Source: PALSA-968 sp964387075
GTDB taxonomy: Bacteria; Bacteroidota; Bacteroidia; B-17B0; Aurantibacillaceae
DNA length: 64,000 nt
Assembly (NCBI GenBank): GCA_964387075.1
Contig: CAYLVB010000006.1
Coordinates: 124,001-188,000 of the forward strand
Direction of reading: 5' to 3'
Shown one piece after another: positions 9,042-18,484 of the stretch. Within the stretch, counting starts at the first letter, position 1. Every line of letters starts with the position of its first letter. The notes beneath the pieces were generated by a model. The model ran no database searches, had not been told where the DNA came from, and worked only from the letters and a program-made list of their open reading frames with translations. Both the position numbers and the translations under genes were made by a program.

Positions 9042-10583
9042 TTAGGCTTGGCCTGTAGGTTTGTATTTTGCATGCACGATCTCCGCGTAAGGCTTCTCAT
9101 CGATCTTGCTCTCCAGCCAGCTCATGATGTCAAAATACGCAAAAGCATTCCGTTCATAAGGATCCTTTGTAAGTGGCAGAAGTTCGGCGTGTAGATCTTT
9201 AAAAGCTTCCACCTGTTTTTTGCGCGTGTCGAGATGCGGTGAGCGTTTGCGGATGAAATCGAGGATGATGCCTTCAAACCTGTAAAGTTTATCGCGTTTA
9301 TAAAGAAAACGGTAAGCCGACCTCACGGTGTATTCCAAAAGATCCTGTTTTTGCATTTCGTACTGCACGATCATGCGGAGGATGAGCGCAAAACATAGAA
9401 TATCGCTGCGCTGTGTCAACTCCTGCTTGTCGATGATCTGCTGCAGGTAGCGGTTGGCGGGTTGGAATTCGCCCAGCGCGTAATAGATATTGGCAGCAGC
9501 GAGGTAATGCGTGAGCTCGAACTGTTGGTTGAGGAATTGTACTTCCTCATTCTCCAGCATCCGATCTGCCTCTTTTAAAAGGTCGAATGCCCTTTTAAAT
9601 TCACCGGTCTTTACATACATCTGCAGGACCAAGCCATAACGCGTATTGAACTTCCTGTTCTTCAGGGCCTGGCTGCGCACAGTCACGTTCTCCATTTTCT
9701 TTCCAATGGCCAGCATATCGTCGTAACGCTTCAAATTACTGAGCATCACCATACTGTTGTTGAGCGACATCAGGTAATGCCTGGGATTCTCGGCAATGAG
9801 GTGTGGATACTCTTCCATGGCCTTCAGTAAAAGTTCATTCTCAACCAGGGCTTTCTCCGGTTGCAGTGTTAAAAAATGTATCCCAACCTTAGCCGAATAA
9901 AAATGCCAATCGCCATAAAAAGTGCCGGGCTGTTTTTGCAGGCGTTGGTCTTTACGAAGCTTGTGTAATTCGTCAAATATTTTTTTATCGCGCAATAATC
10001 CACTTTGTGAGGCAAGCATAGCTGTTTGGGCCGTGATGCTTTCCAGTTCCGCCTGCTCTTTCATACGCAACAGGTGTGCCTCATAATTGGCCCGGTATTC
10101 CCAAATATCTTTTTTGGTCTTTCCAACAAAGCCCTCCTCGCGGTCAATGGCCATCTCCTGGTTCAGTAAAGTGATAAGGAGATCATGAAATTGATATTTC
10201 TCTGCTTTTTTTCTTACACTCTTGATGAGTGTCCTGGCCTGGCCAAACAAACCTTTCTCCACCAGTATGGCAATGCCATGCACTTGCTCCCGCAGCCTCG
10301 CTTCCATGGTGCTTTGCCCATGAAAACTGTGGAGCGAGCGCAAGATGAGCTTATACAAAAAGTGTTTGTTGAAGCTGTAGTGTTTGGCAAACTCTTCCTT
10401 CTCGTGCTTCTTTAGGAATTTTTTTTCGTTGTACCGCTTCAGCCTTTCCAGCTTCTGAAACATGCGAAGGCTGTTATTCTCGTCGCCAATCGTGTGGCGT
10501 GAGGCGTACAGAGAGAAATGCCTTTTTTCGGCCGGGGTTAGCGACCTAATTAATTGAAATAGAACATCTTCTAATTCAGACAT
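9042..10583 (-). CDS. Uncharacterised helical protein, Bacteroidetes type
   Basis: 513 residues, strongly charged and predicted almost entirely alpha-helical, with no signal peptide or membrane segment. The N-terminus (LIRSLTPAEKRHFSLYAS) resembles a recurrent opening in Bacteroidetes proteins of unknown function. The middle and C-terminus look like a TPR-type helical solenoid, but I cannot define individual repeats with confidence. It is probably a cytoplasmic scaffold or regulator. A good promoter lies 28 bases upstream (TTTG-N19-TATATTTA). It converges on the SBBP gene and diverges from the 1533-residue cargo gene. I do not assign a function. Confidence 0.75.
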   Translation of the reverse strand: MSELEDVLFQLIRSLTPAEKRHFSLYASRHTIGDENNSLRMFQKLERLKRYNEKKFLKKHEKEEFAKHYSFNKHFLYKLILRSLHSFHGQSTMEARLREQVHGIAILVEKGLFGQARTLIKSVRKKAEKYQFHDLLITLLNQEMAIDREEGFVGKTKKDIWEYRANYEAHLLRMKEQAELESITAQTAMLASQSGLLRDKKIFDELHKLRKDQRLQKQPGTFYGDWHFYSAKVGIHFLTLQPEKALVENELLLKAMEEYPHLIAENPRHYLMSLNNSMVMLSNLKRYDDMLAIGKKMENVTVRSQALKNRKFNTRYGLVLQMYVKTGEFKRAFDLLKEADRMLENEEVQFLNQQFELTHYLAAANIYYALGEFQPANRYLQQIIDKQELTQRSDILCFALILRMIVQYEMQKQDLLEYTVRSAYRFLYKRDKLYRFEGIILDFIRKRSPHLDTRKKQVEAFKDLHAELLPLTKDPYERNAFAYFDIMSWLESKIDEKPYAEIVHAKYKPTGQA

Positions 10584-10610
10584 CTAATTAACAATAACAC
10601 TTTTAAGGTG

Positions 10611-10641
10611 TAAATATAGCCATAATTGCTAAAAAAACAAA
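10611..10641 (-). promoter_or_regulatory. Promoter of the helical protein gene (-33/-7)
   Basis: Read on the minus strand, TTTG (10641-10638) is followed after exactly 19 bases by TATATTTA (10618-10611). This fits the Bacteroidetes housekeeping sigma consensus TTTG-N19-TAnnTTTG with one mismatch, 27 bases before the start codon. Confidence 0.7.
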
Positions 10642-10722
10642 CTCGGACATCTAAGATGCTTTGAATCTTGGATTGCCTTCCGCCACCTTCTGACCGAACT
10701 TAGTTATCATAAAGCCACCGCC

Positions 10723-13700
10723 ATGAACAAATTAATTTTCGCCACCCTGTTTTCTTGCCTGGTATCTTTAAGCTCCATAGCGGGTGATGCGCGGATGAGC
10801 ACGCCAAGTGATAAAGATCAAAAAACTATCCGCGATAACATGTCGAAGATCCCCGTGAGCTTCCGTAAAAATGCAGGACAATGGGAAAGCAATATCCTGT
10901 ATCGCGGTTTTTCTCCCGGCTGGAACGCCAATGTGAATTTCTTGAAAAATGGTTTGAGCTTTGGCATTCGCAAAGAAAATGAAGAGAACGAAGAAGCGGA
11001 AAAAATCGCCCTTAACCAACCTAAAGAACAAGCCGAGATCGGCAAGCCGCATAAAAGCCGTTACGACAGCGAAGAAGAAGATGCGGAGCTTTTGATCTGG
11101 AACCTATACTTCAAAGGAATGAACTCCGATGCTACACTCGTTGCCGAAGGAGAACAGGGAAGTTATTTTAATTACATTACAGGCAACGACCCTTCAAAGA
11201 ACATCATCAACATTCCTGATTACCGCGTACTTACTTATACGAATGTGTACAACCATATCGATATCAAATACTACAGCACGGGAAAGAACGTAAAATACGA
11301 TTGCATTGTAAAAGCAGGCGGCAACATCAGCGATATACAAATGACCTGGGATGGTATCGAAAGCATCCGCGTGAACGAGAACAAACAACTGGAGATCAAA
11401 AATAAGTTCGGAACATTGGTTGAAGAAATGCCCGAGTCGTACCAAATGATCAATGGTCAAAAAGTGCAGGTACAAATTGAATATGTTGCTCTTAATAAAA
11501 CAACTTTCGGTTTTAAAGCAGTGGGCAAATATGACAAGTCGCAAACACTGATCATTGATCCTATCATTTTAGCCTGGGGCACCTGGGTAGGCTGCATCGG
11601 CACCGATGAAGGATATTCGCACGCCGTTGCGGTTGATCCTATGGGAAATGTTTACTCAACCGGTTGGTACGCGGCCAATTTTCCAACTACACCCGGGGCA
11701 TATGGTACTACTTATAAATTCCAGCAAGACGCTTTCGTATTTAAATTATCGCGCAATGGCAGTCAGTTGGTATACGGCACATATTTAGCGGGCAACGCTT
11801 CTGAGTGGGGTTACGGTGTTTCGGCCAACGCTGCCGGAGAGTGTTATATAGTTGGACGTACAGCCTCTAATAATTTCCCGACCACGGCGGGAGCTTATCA
11901 AACCACGCATGCGGGCGGAGGCTTTGATATTTTTGTGACCAAACTGAATTCAACAGGAACTGCTGCCATCTATTCCACTTTAATTGGCGGGCCCAGCAAC
12001 GATGAAGGGTATGACCTTGCCGTAAATGCTGCCGGAGAAGTCTACCTTACCGGTGTTACAGGCTCCGGATTTCCGGTTACGCCCGGTGCCTTCATGAGCG
12101 CTTATCCAACAACCACATTTGGCGCGTTCTGCACAAAGATAAATGCGAGTGGAACTGCTCTAATTTACTCCACTGTTTTAGGAGGAAGTTCCGGCAACTA
12201 CGGTTACGGCATCGACATCAATGCGGCAGGCGAAGCTTATGTTACAGGTGAAACAGGCTCCTGGCAGAACAATCCTCCCAGCTATACCAATTTTCCTTTA
12301 ACTCCCGGCGCCTATAAAACAACCTACGGCAATTGCGGATGGAAAGGTTTCATTACGCGCTTCAATGCAAGCGGTACGGGAGTAATTTATTCTTCTTTAA
12401 TTGGAGGAAACGGAAATTGCCCTCAAACCGGGGCGGATTGCGGCATTGATGTAGTGGTGAACGCGGCGAATGAGGCTTACATCATCGGCAACACCGGGTC
12501 AGCCAGTTTCCCGATGCCCACCAACGGATATGACAAAACCTTTAACGGACAATACGATGGCTTCCTCCTGAAACTGAACGCAGCCGGAACCACTGCGCTC
12601 TATGCCACATTTGTTGGAGGTGCCCAGGGTGAAAACATGTGTGGTATAGCAGTGAACTCGCAGGGTGAAGCCTTTGTGACCGGCTATACGGAAACAGATG
12701 ACGGAAGTTTCCCCGTTACATCCTGCGCTTATCAATCGGTTTTTGCCGGACAAAGTACTTCCACAACAGGGCGCGGGGATCTTTTCATCCAGAAGTATAA
12801 TACAACAGGCACCTCGTTACTCTACTCCACCTTCATGGGCGGAAGCAGCGATGACTATAAATATCCAAAAGTAGCCTTGTTTGGTTCTTGTGAAGAAGAA
12901 GTGATCGTGAACGGAACCTCGCACTCATCGAACTTTGTTACAACACCGGGATCCTATATGCAGGCCAAAGGCAATGGCGGCGATGACCAGTTGGTTGTAT
13001 TCAAATTAAAACCAAAAGTAAATCCATGGTTCATTTACAATAATCCAAATTGCAACCTCACCGTTAATTTCCAGGACAGCACCTATGGCGTATGCGTGTG
13101 GCAAGCGGGTAACTGGACGCCCGGCACCTGGTATTGGGATTTCGGCGACGGTACAACTTCTACACAGCAGAATCCAACGCACATTTACGCGAACGCGGGC
13201 ACTTACCAGGTAAAACTCGTTGTTACCTGTCCAAAAGATTCTATTATCCTACCGGTAACTGTAACGGCTCCCGGTAGCATTGCAAGCATTCCCTCGCCAC
13301 CGCCGATCTGCGCAGGCGGAAACGCAGTTCTGACGGCTGGTGGGGGAACCACATATACCTGGAACACCGGAGCCACTACGCCCAGCATCACGGTAACCCC
13401 TGTTGTTACTACCAATTACACCGTCGTAATAGGCATTGGAGCTTGTACCGCCACAGCAACCACGAGTGTGATCGTGAGTCCATCGCCAACGGTTGTTGTT
13501 GGAAGTAATAGTCCGGTTTGTATCAACAACACGCTTAATCTCACTTCTTCTGGAGGAACTACTTACACTTGGAGCGGCCCTAACAGCTTTACTTCAACAG
13601 CTCAAAATCCGAATTTAAATAACGTAACGCCGGCGGCAAGCGGTATTTATACTGTGACTGTTACAAACGCGGGAGGTTGTACGGGAACCGGAACCGTGAG

Positions 13701-15324
13701 TGTTATTGTTAATCCTGCTTTCGCGGTAGTTTATAAAGCGGATACGGTTTGTATGGGAAGCCCTACAACTTTCACAGATCTGACACCCGGCGTTGCTCCC
13801 GGAACTCCTTATACCTGGAATTTTGGAGACGGAAGTCCCAACGCTACACAAGCTACAACAACCACGCATACTTATGGAAGTTCTGGAACCTTTACTACGA
13901 CTTTGTCGATGGGAATATCTTCTACCTGCATTAATAGTGGAACGCTGGCGGTTACTGTGAAAGCCTTACCGATCGTAGATCCTGTGACGGACATGAATTT
14001 TTGTCCCGGACAAACCACGTTACCGGTCAACTTCACTTCTACTCCCGGCGGAAGTTCTTCTACCTTTTTCTGGGCGAACACAAATACAGCGATCGGCTTA
14101 GGAGCCGGCGGAAGCGGGAATCTTCCTTCTTTCGTTACGCAAAACTCTACCGGAGGGCCAATATCCGGAATTGTGCTTGTACACGCGGCTTTCAATGGTT
14201 GCACAGGGCCTGATTCCATGTTCACGATCAACGTGAATCCAAATCCAATTGCTGATTTCCTCGCGCAGAACCACATATGCCAGGGAAGCGCTATGCAATT
14301 CGTAGATCATTCGAACGGAAATGTTTTGCAGTGGAATTGGGACCTTGACAATAACGGAAGCTTTACAGATGCTACCACGCAAACAACTTCTTATACTTTC
14401 CACGCGCCGGGCACGCACACCGTTAGTTTGATCGCCTCGATCAATGCTGCCTGCAAGGATACTGTGCGGAAAATAGTTTATGTAAACCCAGCCCCACAGC
14501 CCATGTTTGGCAACCCGGCCACGGGATGCCCCACACTGGCAGTAAAATTCACAGATCTATCCACAGTACCGGCGCCTTCGCAGATCGCGGGATGGAGCTG
14601 GGATTTTGGAAATGGAGCAACGCATAACGGACAATTTCCGGGAACGGTTACTTATGGGAACAGTTCACCCACGCAGAACGCGACTTACACGGTTAGTTTG
14701 ACCGTTACCAGCGACAGCGGCTGCTCAGCAAGTATCACGAAGCCGAATGTTGTTATTGTTTATCCAAGGCCTATCGCTGACTTTAATTATGCTTACAACA
14801 GCGCGGATAATGATGGTCTGGACCCCACAGTACATTTTTACAACGCCAGCATCGGCGGAAGTTCTATACATTGGGATCTTGGCGATGTGTTCGTCAATCC
14901 CGCTTCGCTGAATTATACTTCAGTAACCAACCCGGTTCACACGTATATGCACGAAGAAGGTCATGTATATTACGTTACGCAATGGGTCATGAATTCCTAC
15001 GGCTGCGAAGATTCCATCACCAAACCCATTGAGATCAAGCCCGGCTTTACCTTTTACATTCCCAATGCTTTTTCGCCGAACGGCGATGGCGGCAACGATG
15101 GCTTTAAAGGAACCGGCATTGGCATAGACAATAACACCTACAACCTGATGGTGTTTGACCGCTGGGGCCAAATGGTGTTCCGCTCAGACGATCTCGAAGA
15201 GACGTGGAATGGTACTTTCAGAGGTGAGACCGTGCAACAAGATGTATATGTTTGGAAAGTGGATTTCAAAGACTTCTCGGGCAAAAGACACGAGTACAAG
15301 GGAACGGTGACCGTTACCCGGTAG
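10723..15324 (+). CDS. Giant secreted SBBP/PKD protein with T9SS type B sorting domain
   Basis: 1533 residues. After a signal peptide (MNKLIFATLFSCLVSLSSIAG), residues about 40-285 form the domain that commonly precedes SBBP repeats (IPVSFRKNAGQWE ... IIDPIILAWGTWVG; DUF7948-like). Residues about 285-760 are SBBP repeats (LVYGTYLAG, IYSTLIGG, ATFVGG). From about 770 on there are PKD domains (WYWDFGDGTTS, YTWNFGDGSPN, GWSWDFGNGAT) alternating with Ig-like units. The last 90 residues (YIPNAFSPNGDGGNDGF ... FDRWGQMVF ... QDVYVWKVDF) are the gliding-motility-type CHU_C / T9SS type B sorting domain. It should be exported by T9SS and displayed or released at the cell surface, probably as an adhesin. 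No enzymatic domain is visible. Confidence 0.85.
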   Translation: MNKLIFATLFSCLVSLSSIAGDARMSTPSDKDQKTIRDNMSKIPVSFRKNAGQWESNILYRGFSPGWNANVNFLKNGLSFGIRKENEENEEAEKIALNQPKEQAEIGKPHKSRYDSEEEDAELLIWNLYFKGMNSDATLVAEGEQGSYFNYITGNDPSKNIINIPDYRVLTYTNVYNHIDIKYYSTGKNVKYDCIVKAGGNISDIQMTWDGIESIRVNENKQLEIKNKFGTLVEEMPESYQMINGQKVQVQIEYVALNKTTFGFKAVGKYDKSQTLIIDPIILAWGTWVGCIGTDEGYSHAVAVDPMGNVYSTGWYAANFPTTPGAYGTTYKFQQDAFVFKLSRNGSQLVYGTYLAGNASEWGYGVSANAAGECYIVGRTASNNFPTTAGAYQTTHAGGGFDIFVTKLNSTGTAAIYSTLIGGPSNDEGYDLAVNAAGEVYLTGVTGSGFPVTPGAFMSAYPTTTFGAFCTKINASGTALIYSTVLGGSSGNYGYGIDINAAGEAYVTGETGSWQNNPPSYTNFPLTPGAYKTTYGNCGWKGFITRFNASGTGVIYSSLIGGNGNCPQTGADCGIDVVVNAANEAYIIGNTGSASFPMPTNGYDKTFNGQYDGFLLKLNAAGTTALYATFVGGAQGENMCGIAVNSQGEAFVTGYTETDDGSFPVTSCAYQSVFAGQSTSTTGRGDLFIQKYNTTGTSLLYSTFMGGSSDDYKYPKVALFGSCEEEVIVNGTSHSSNFVTTPGSYMQAKGNGGDDQLVVFKLKPKVNPWFIYNNPNCNLTVNFQDSTYGVCVWQAGNWTPGTWYWDFGDGTTSTQQNPTHIYANAGTYQVKLVVTCPKDSIILPVTVTAPGSIASIPSPPPICAGGNAVLTAGGGTTYTWNTGATTPSITVTPVVTTNYTVVIGIGACTATATTSVIVSPSPTVVVGSNSPVCINNTLNLTSSGGTTYTWSGPNSFTSTAQNPNLNNVTPAASGIYTVTVTNAGGCTGTGTVSVIVNPAFAVVYKADTVCMGSPTTFTDLTPGVAPGTPYTWNFGDGSPNATQATTTTHTYGSSGTFTTTLSMGISSTCINSGTLAVTVKALPIVDPVTDMNFCPGQTTLPVNFTSTPGGSSSTFFWANTNTAIGLGAGGSGNLPSFVTQNSTGGPISGIVLVHAAFNGCTGPDSMFTINVNPNPIADFLAQNHICQGSAMQFVDHSNGNVLQWNWDLDNNGSFTDATTQTTSYTFHAPGTHTVSLIASINAACKDTVRKIVYVNPAPQPMFGNPATGCPTLAVKFTDLSTVPAPSQIAGWSWDFGNGATHNGQFPGTVTYGNSSPTQNATYTVSLTVTSDSGCSASITKPNVVIVYPRPIADFNYAYNSADNDGLDPTVHFYNASIGGSSIHWDLGDVFVNPASLNYTSVTNPVHTYMHEEGHVYYVTQWVMNSYGCEDSITKPIEIKPGFTFYIPNAFSPNGDGGNDGFKGTGIGIDNNTYNLMVFDRWGQMVFRSDDLEETWNGTFRGETVQQDVYVWKVDFKDFSGKRHEYKGTVTVTR

Positions 15325-15404
15325 TAAGCACGCTGAAGTGAAGAGTTAGGCGCCTGAAACAAAGCGAAACCAAGCGGCACAGGTATACTTACCGGGAGGG
15401 CCGG

Positions 15405-17525
15405 TTAAACACGGATGCCGATCAATAGAACGTCATCTACCTGCTCTAAGTCACCCATCCAATCAACAAGATTTTGATGCAAAATCGCTTTTTGTTCGTC
15501 CATTGATAAATGAGAGTTGGCAAGCAAGAGTCTCTCCAGTTGCTTATACATGAACTTCTTTCCTTTGGGTCCGCCAAACTGGTCAGGATATCCATCCGTT
15601 AAAATATAAACAGTATCACCTTTTTCAAGCTGCAAGGCTCTCAACGTAAAAGGCTCGTGGTCGCGTGGCGATTTTCCCACAGGCATTTTATCTGCTGCAT
15701 GACTGCTAACCTCACCATTCCTTACCAGGTAAAAAGAATTATTGGCGGCCGCGTATTCCAGCATATTGGTCTTAAAATCAAAAGCGGCTAATACGCAGTC
15801 CATTCCGTCCTTTCCGCCCTCTTCACTTCCGTCGTCCTTCAGGGAATTGATCAAGCGGGCGCGTGTATGGTTCAGTATCTCATTTGGTTTTTCAAGATGT
15901 TTTTCGTTGACCGCTTCATTCAGGAATGAGATGTTGAGCAGACTCATAAAAGCTCCCGGTACGCCGTGGCCTGTACTATCTGCCGTAACGAGATAGAATT
16001 TGTTATGCGAGTATGTGGCCCAATAGAAATCGCCGCTCACAATATCCTTCGGATGGAAATACACAAAATACTCGGGAAGGTTTTCTGTTAATAGGGCTTC
16101 GCTGGCCAGCAGCGCTTTTTGAATACGTTGGGCATAGGTGATCGAATCCACAATTTCTTTTTGCTTGTGTTCGATCACATGGTTCTTTAATTCTACTTCG
16201 GCCTTTTGCGCTTCGATGATCTTGTTCTTGCGTTTGTTGTTCTGCAAGTTTCGGTAAACGATCACCGCGAGCACCATCACCAGCAGAAATCCTAATGAAA
16301 CACCATAAATAATAAGTTTCTGGCGTTTGCTTTCTGCGGCCGCTTCGGCAGCCCTCCTTTCCTCTTCGGCTATCATTTGAGATTCTTTTTTCTCAAACTC
16401 ATAGCTCATCTCATGTTTTACCAATTCCTTTTGGTTGGCTTCATTATCTACGCTATCTTTTAAAAGGATGTATTTTTTATAAGCTGCGTAGGCCTGGAGC
16501 GGCTTCTTCATTTTTTCATAGATCTCGGGCAGGTTCTGATACCCTTCCCGCTCATATTCGATCAAACCTAATTCCTTGGCAAGTGCAATGGATCTTATAC
16601 TCAACTGCTCGGCCTCTTTCAGTTTATTGAGACTGGTGTATACGCTGGCAATGCTAAGGTCGGCCGTTAATACACCCACCTTATCTTCCATGGTCGCGTA
16701 TTTACTTTTTGCATCCGTAAAATAAGACAAGGCTTTCAGGTTTTCCTTTCTATTCTGGTAAACGGTTCCAAGATCCATCAGGGTATTGGCCACGGTATAG
16801 TCATCGCCAGCTTCTCCGGCCATCAGCAGCGCTTTTTCCATGAAAGATTTAGCCACTTCAAAATTCTTATTTAAAAAGTGTACCTGGCCGATATTCGCCA
16901 ACGATTGCGCCATGCCTCCCTTGTTTCCTGATTTTTCCTCGAGCTTAAGGCTTCTTCCATGAAATTCGAGCGATTTTGGATACTCTTTAGTGTTCTTGTA
17001 CACGTCGCCCAGTGAGCTTAATACATTCTTTAGCACATCTTCCGCTCCTATCTTCTCACAGATCTTCACGCAACGCAATTCCATATCCATGGCTTTGGCA
17101 TAATCAGAAAGTTCGTTGTAGGTATTGCCAATATTGCCCAGCGTTTTAGCCATCCCAAGCGAGTCGCCTATTTGCTCGCGGTAAGAAAGCGCCTGCTGGT
17201 AATACATCAAGGCCTGCTGAAAATCGCTCAGGTTATAATACGCAACGCCGATCTTATGCAGGAAGAGGCCTTTGCTTTTATGACCGCCCGGAGTTAGCAT
17301 GATGCCCTGTTTGGCTGTGGAGATGGCTTTGTCGTATTCACCCGCATCAAAATACAGCTCGATGATCTTTTCCATAGAACTGACCTTTACGCTGTCGGGC
17401 TTTCCAGATTTCATTACGGCCGTGAACATAGAATCGGCGTTCTGGGAAAATGAGTGGCAAACCGAAAATATCCAAATGAGCAGAAATAGCAATATAGCGT
17501 GATGCCTGGTCATTTTTACTAGCAT
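15405..17525 (-). CDS. TPR sensor with SpoIIE/PP2C serine phosphatase domain
   Basis: About 706 residues from ATG 17525; an in-frame TTG lies at 17534 and another ATG at 17513. Order of parts: signal peptide/anchor (HHAILLFLLIWIFSVCHSFS), about seven periplasmic TPR units (residues 50-360), a transmembrane helix (LIIYGVSLGFLLVMVLAVIVY, about 405-425), a coiled coil ending DSITYAQRIQ, and a SpoIIE-type PP2C domain with DIVSGDFYW, ADSTGHGVPGAFMS and a late DDVLLIGIRV. The metal-binding aspartates are present. Family members dephosphorylate serine on anti-sigma-factor-antagonist proteins or similar partners; no STAS or RsbW-like gene lies in this window. It is divergent from an RsbQ-like hydrolase and a PAS-LuxR regulator, with a 24-bp palindrome between them. 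Confidence 0.85.
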   Translation of the reverse strand: MLVKMTRHHAILLFLLIWIFSVCHSFSQNADSMFTAVMKSGKPDSVKVSSMEKIIELYFDAGEYDKAISTAKQGIMLTPGGHKSKGLFLHKIGVAYYNLSDFQQALMYYQQALSYREQIGDSLGMAKTLGNIGNTYNELSDYAKAMDMELRCVKICEKIGAEDVLKNVLSSLGDVYKNTKEYPKSLEFHGRSLKLEEKSGNKGGMAQSLANIGQVHFLNKNFEVAKSFMEKALLMAGEAGDDYTVANTLMDLGTVYQNRKENLKALSYFTDAKSKYATMEDKVGVLTADLSIASVYTSLNKLKEAEQLSIRSIALAKELGLIEYEREGYQNLPEIYEKMKKPLQAYAAYKKYILLKDSVDNEANQKELVKHEMSYEFEKKESQMIAEEERRAAEAAAESKRQKLIIYGVSLGFLLVMVLAVIVYRNLQNNKRKNKIIEAQKAEVELKNHVIEHKQKEIVDSITYAQRIQKALLASEALLTENLPEYFVYFHPKDIVSGDFYWATYSHNKFYLVTADSTGHGVPGAFMSLLNISFLNEAVNEKHLEKPNEILNHTRARLINSLKDDGSEEGGKDGMDCVLAAFDFKTNMLEYAAANNSFYLVRNGEVSSHAADKMPVGKSPRDHEPFTLRALQLEKGDTVYILTDGYPDQFGGPKGKKFMYKQLERLLLANSHLSMDEQKAILHQNLVDWMGDLEQVDDVLLIGIRV

Positions 17526-17565
17526 TATTGGCAATGAATGTACGATTTATTTATAAAAAGGCCGG

Positions 17566-17589
17566 ATAATCACCCTAAAGGGTGATTAT
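17566..17589. promoter_or_regulatory. 24-bp palindrome between divergent phosphatase and hydrolase genes
   Basis: Perfect 11-bp arms ATAATCACCCT (17566-17576) and AGGGTGATTAT (17579-17589) with an AA centre. The 11-2-11 geometry is the same as in the palindrome upstream of the second LuxR gene, although the half-site sequence differs. Its centre is 35.5 bp upstream of a TACATTCA -7-like box (17542-17535, minus strand) of the phosphatase gene. No T-run follows in either direction, so an operator is more likely than a terminator. Confidence 0.5.
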
Positions 17590-17662
17590 TGTTAAAAAAA
17601 TGAAAGTTCAAAATCCTTCCGAAAAGCATGTCACAATTGTGGATTTTGCTACCTTGCCTTTT

Positions 17663-18484
17663 ATGGAGAGCAGAAACATACCTTTTAACGAAGCGCGGGT
17701 GCATGTTAGCATCAGCGGTCATTCAGGAGAAAGACCCCTTGTGTTCCTTCATGGGAACTCATTGAGCAGCGAAACCTTTAAAAAACAGTTTGAGAAATTG
17801 GCTATGCCGCTTATCGCGATAGATCTGCCGGGCCACGGACGATCAGAACCGGCAAAAGACCCGGAGGCAACTTATTCTATACCGGGATACACAAAAATGG
17901 TTGAGCAGGTTATCGCTGAACTGAATTTGCCTGAGTTGGTCTTGGTGGGACATTCACTAGGCGGCCACATAGCTATCCAGGTAGCGCGAAAAATGAAGCA
18001 GGTTAAAGGACTCCTCGTGTTTGGCACGCCTCCGCTTGGTTCTATAACAGACCTGGGGCAAGCGTTCTTGCCCAATCCTCTTTTTCCGCTTCTTCTGCAG
18101 GGTCCGGTAAGCGATACAGATGCGCAAAAACTGGCCGATGACATGCTCAACCAAAAAGATGAAGCCCTCCTTTTGAAACGGAACATTCTCAGCACCGACC
18201 CCTTTGCCCGAAGCTTTTTCGCGGGATATATCGGGAAAGGTGTCATCGAGAACGAGGTGGAAATATTACGTACACGCGTTTACCCCGTGGCTGTATTTCA
18301 CGGAATACATGACTCGCTTGCCAATAAAGCGTATATCGACGGGCTTGGGCTGGCCAACCTTTGGAACGGCAACGTGCAGGTTATTGAGAACAGCGGCCAT
18401 TGCCCGCAACTTGAACAGGCGGAGGCATTCAACGAGCTGTTAAGCGCCTATTATTCTTCCTTGCAACGCACCTTGCATGGCTAA
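17663..18484 (+). CDS. RsbQ-like alpha/beta hydrolase
   Basis: From ATG 17663 the protein has 273 residues; the frame is open from TTG-like and ATG codons further up (17582, 17600), but those add an unlikely leader and a TACCTTGC -7-like box lies at 17650-17657. The fold is clear: VFLHGNS (oxyanion hole), IDLPGHGRS, nucleophile GHSLGGH (Ser98), GIHDSLA (Asp217) and NSGHCPQLEQ (His246). The triad spacing and length are very close to Bacillus RsbQ (about 269 residues, Ser96/Asp219/His247) and the KAI2/D14 group, where a small-molecule product is passed to a PAS domain. It overlaps the PAS-LuxR gene by 8 bases, so the two are co-translated. Substrate unknown; an ordinary esterase is the alternative. 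Confidence 0.75.
   Translation: MESRNIPFNEARVHVSISGHSGERPLVFLHGNSLSSETFKKQFEKLAMPLIAIDLPGHGRSEPAKDPEATYSIPGYTKMVEQVIAELNLPELVLVGHSLGGHIAIQVARKMKQVKGLLVFGTPPLGSITDLGQAFLPNPLFPLLLQGPVSDTDAQKLADDMLNQKDEALLLKRNILSTDPFARSFFAGYIGKGVIENEVEILRTRVYPVAVFHGIHDSLANKAYIDGLGLANLWNGNVQVIENSGHCPQLEQAEAFNELLSAYYSSLQRTLHG

Noticed and set aside
15391..15407. Bidirectional terminator between the convergent genes at 15.3 kb
   Set aside because: The ACCGG/CCGGT stem is only 5 bp, overlaps a stop codon and has no T-run.
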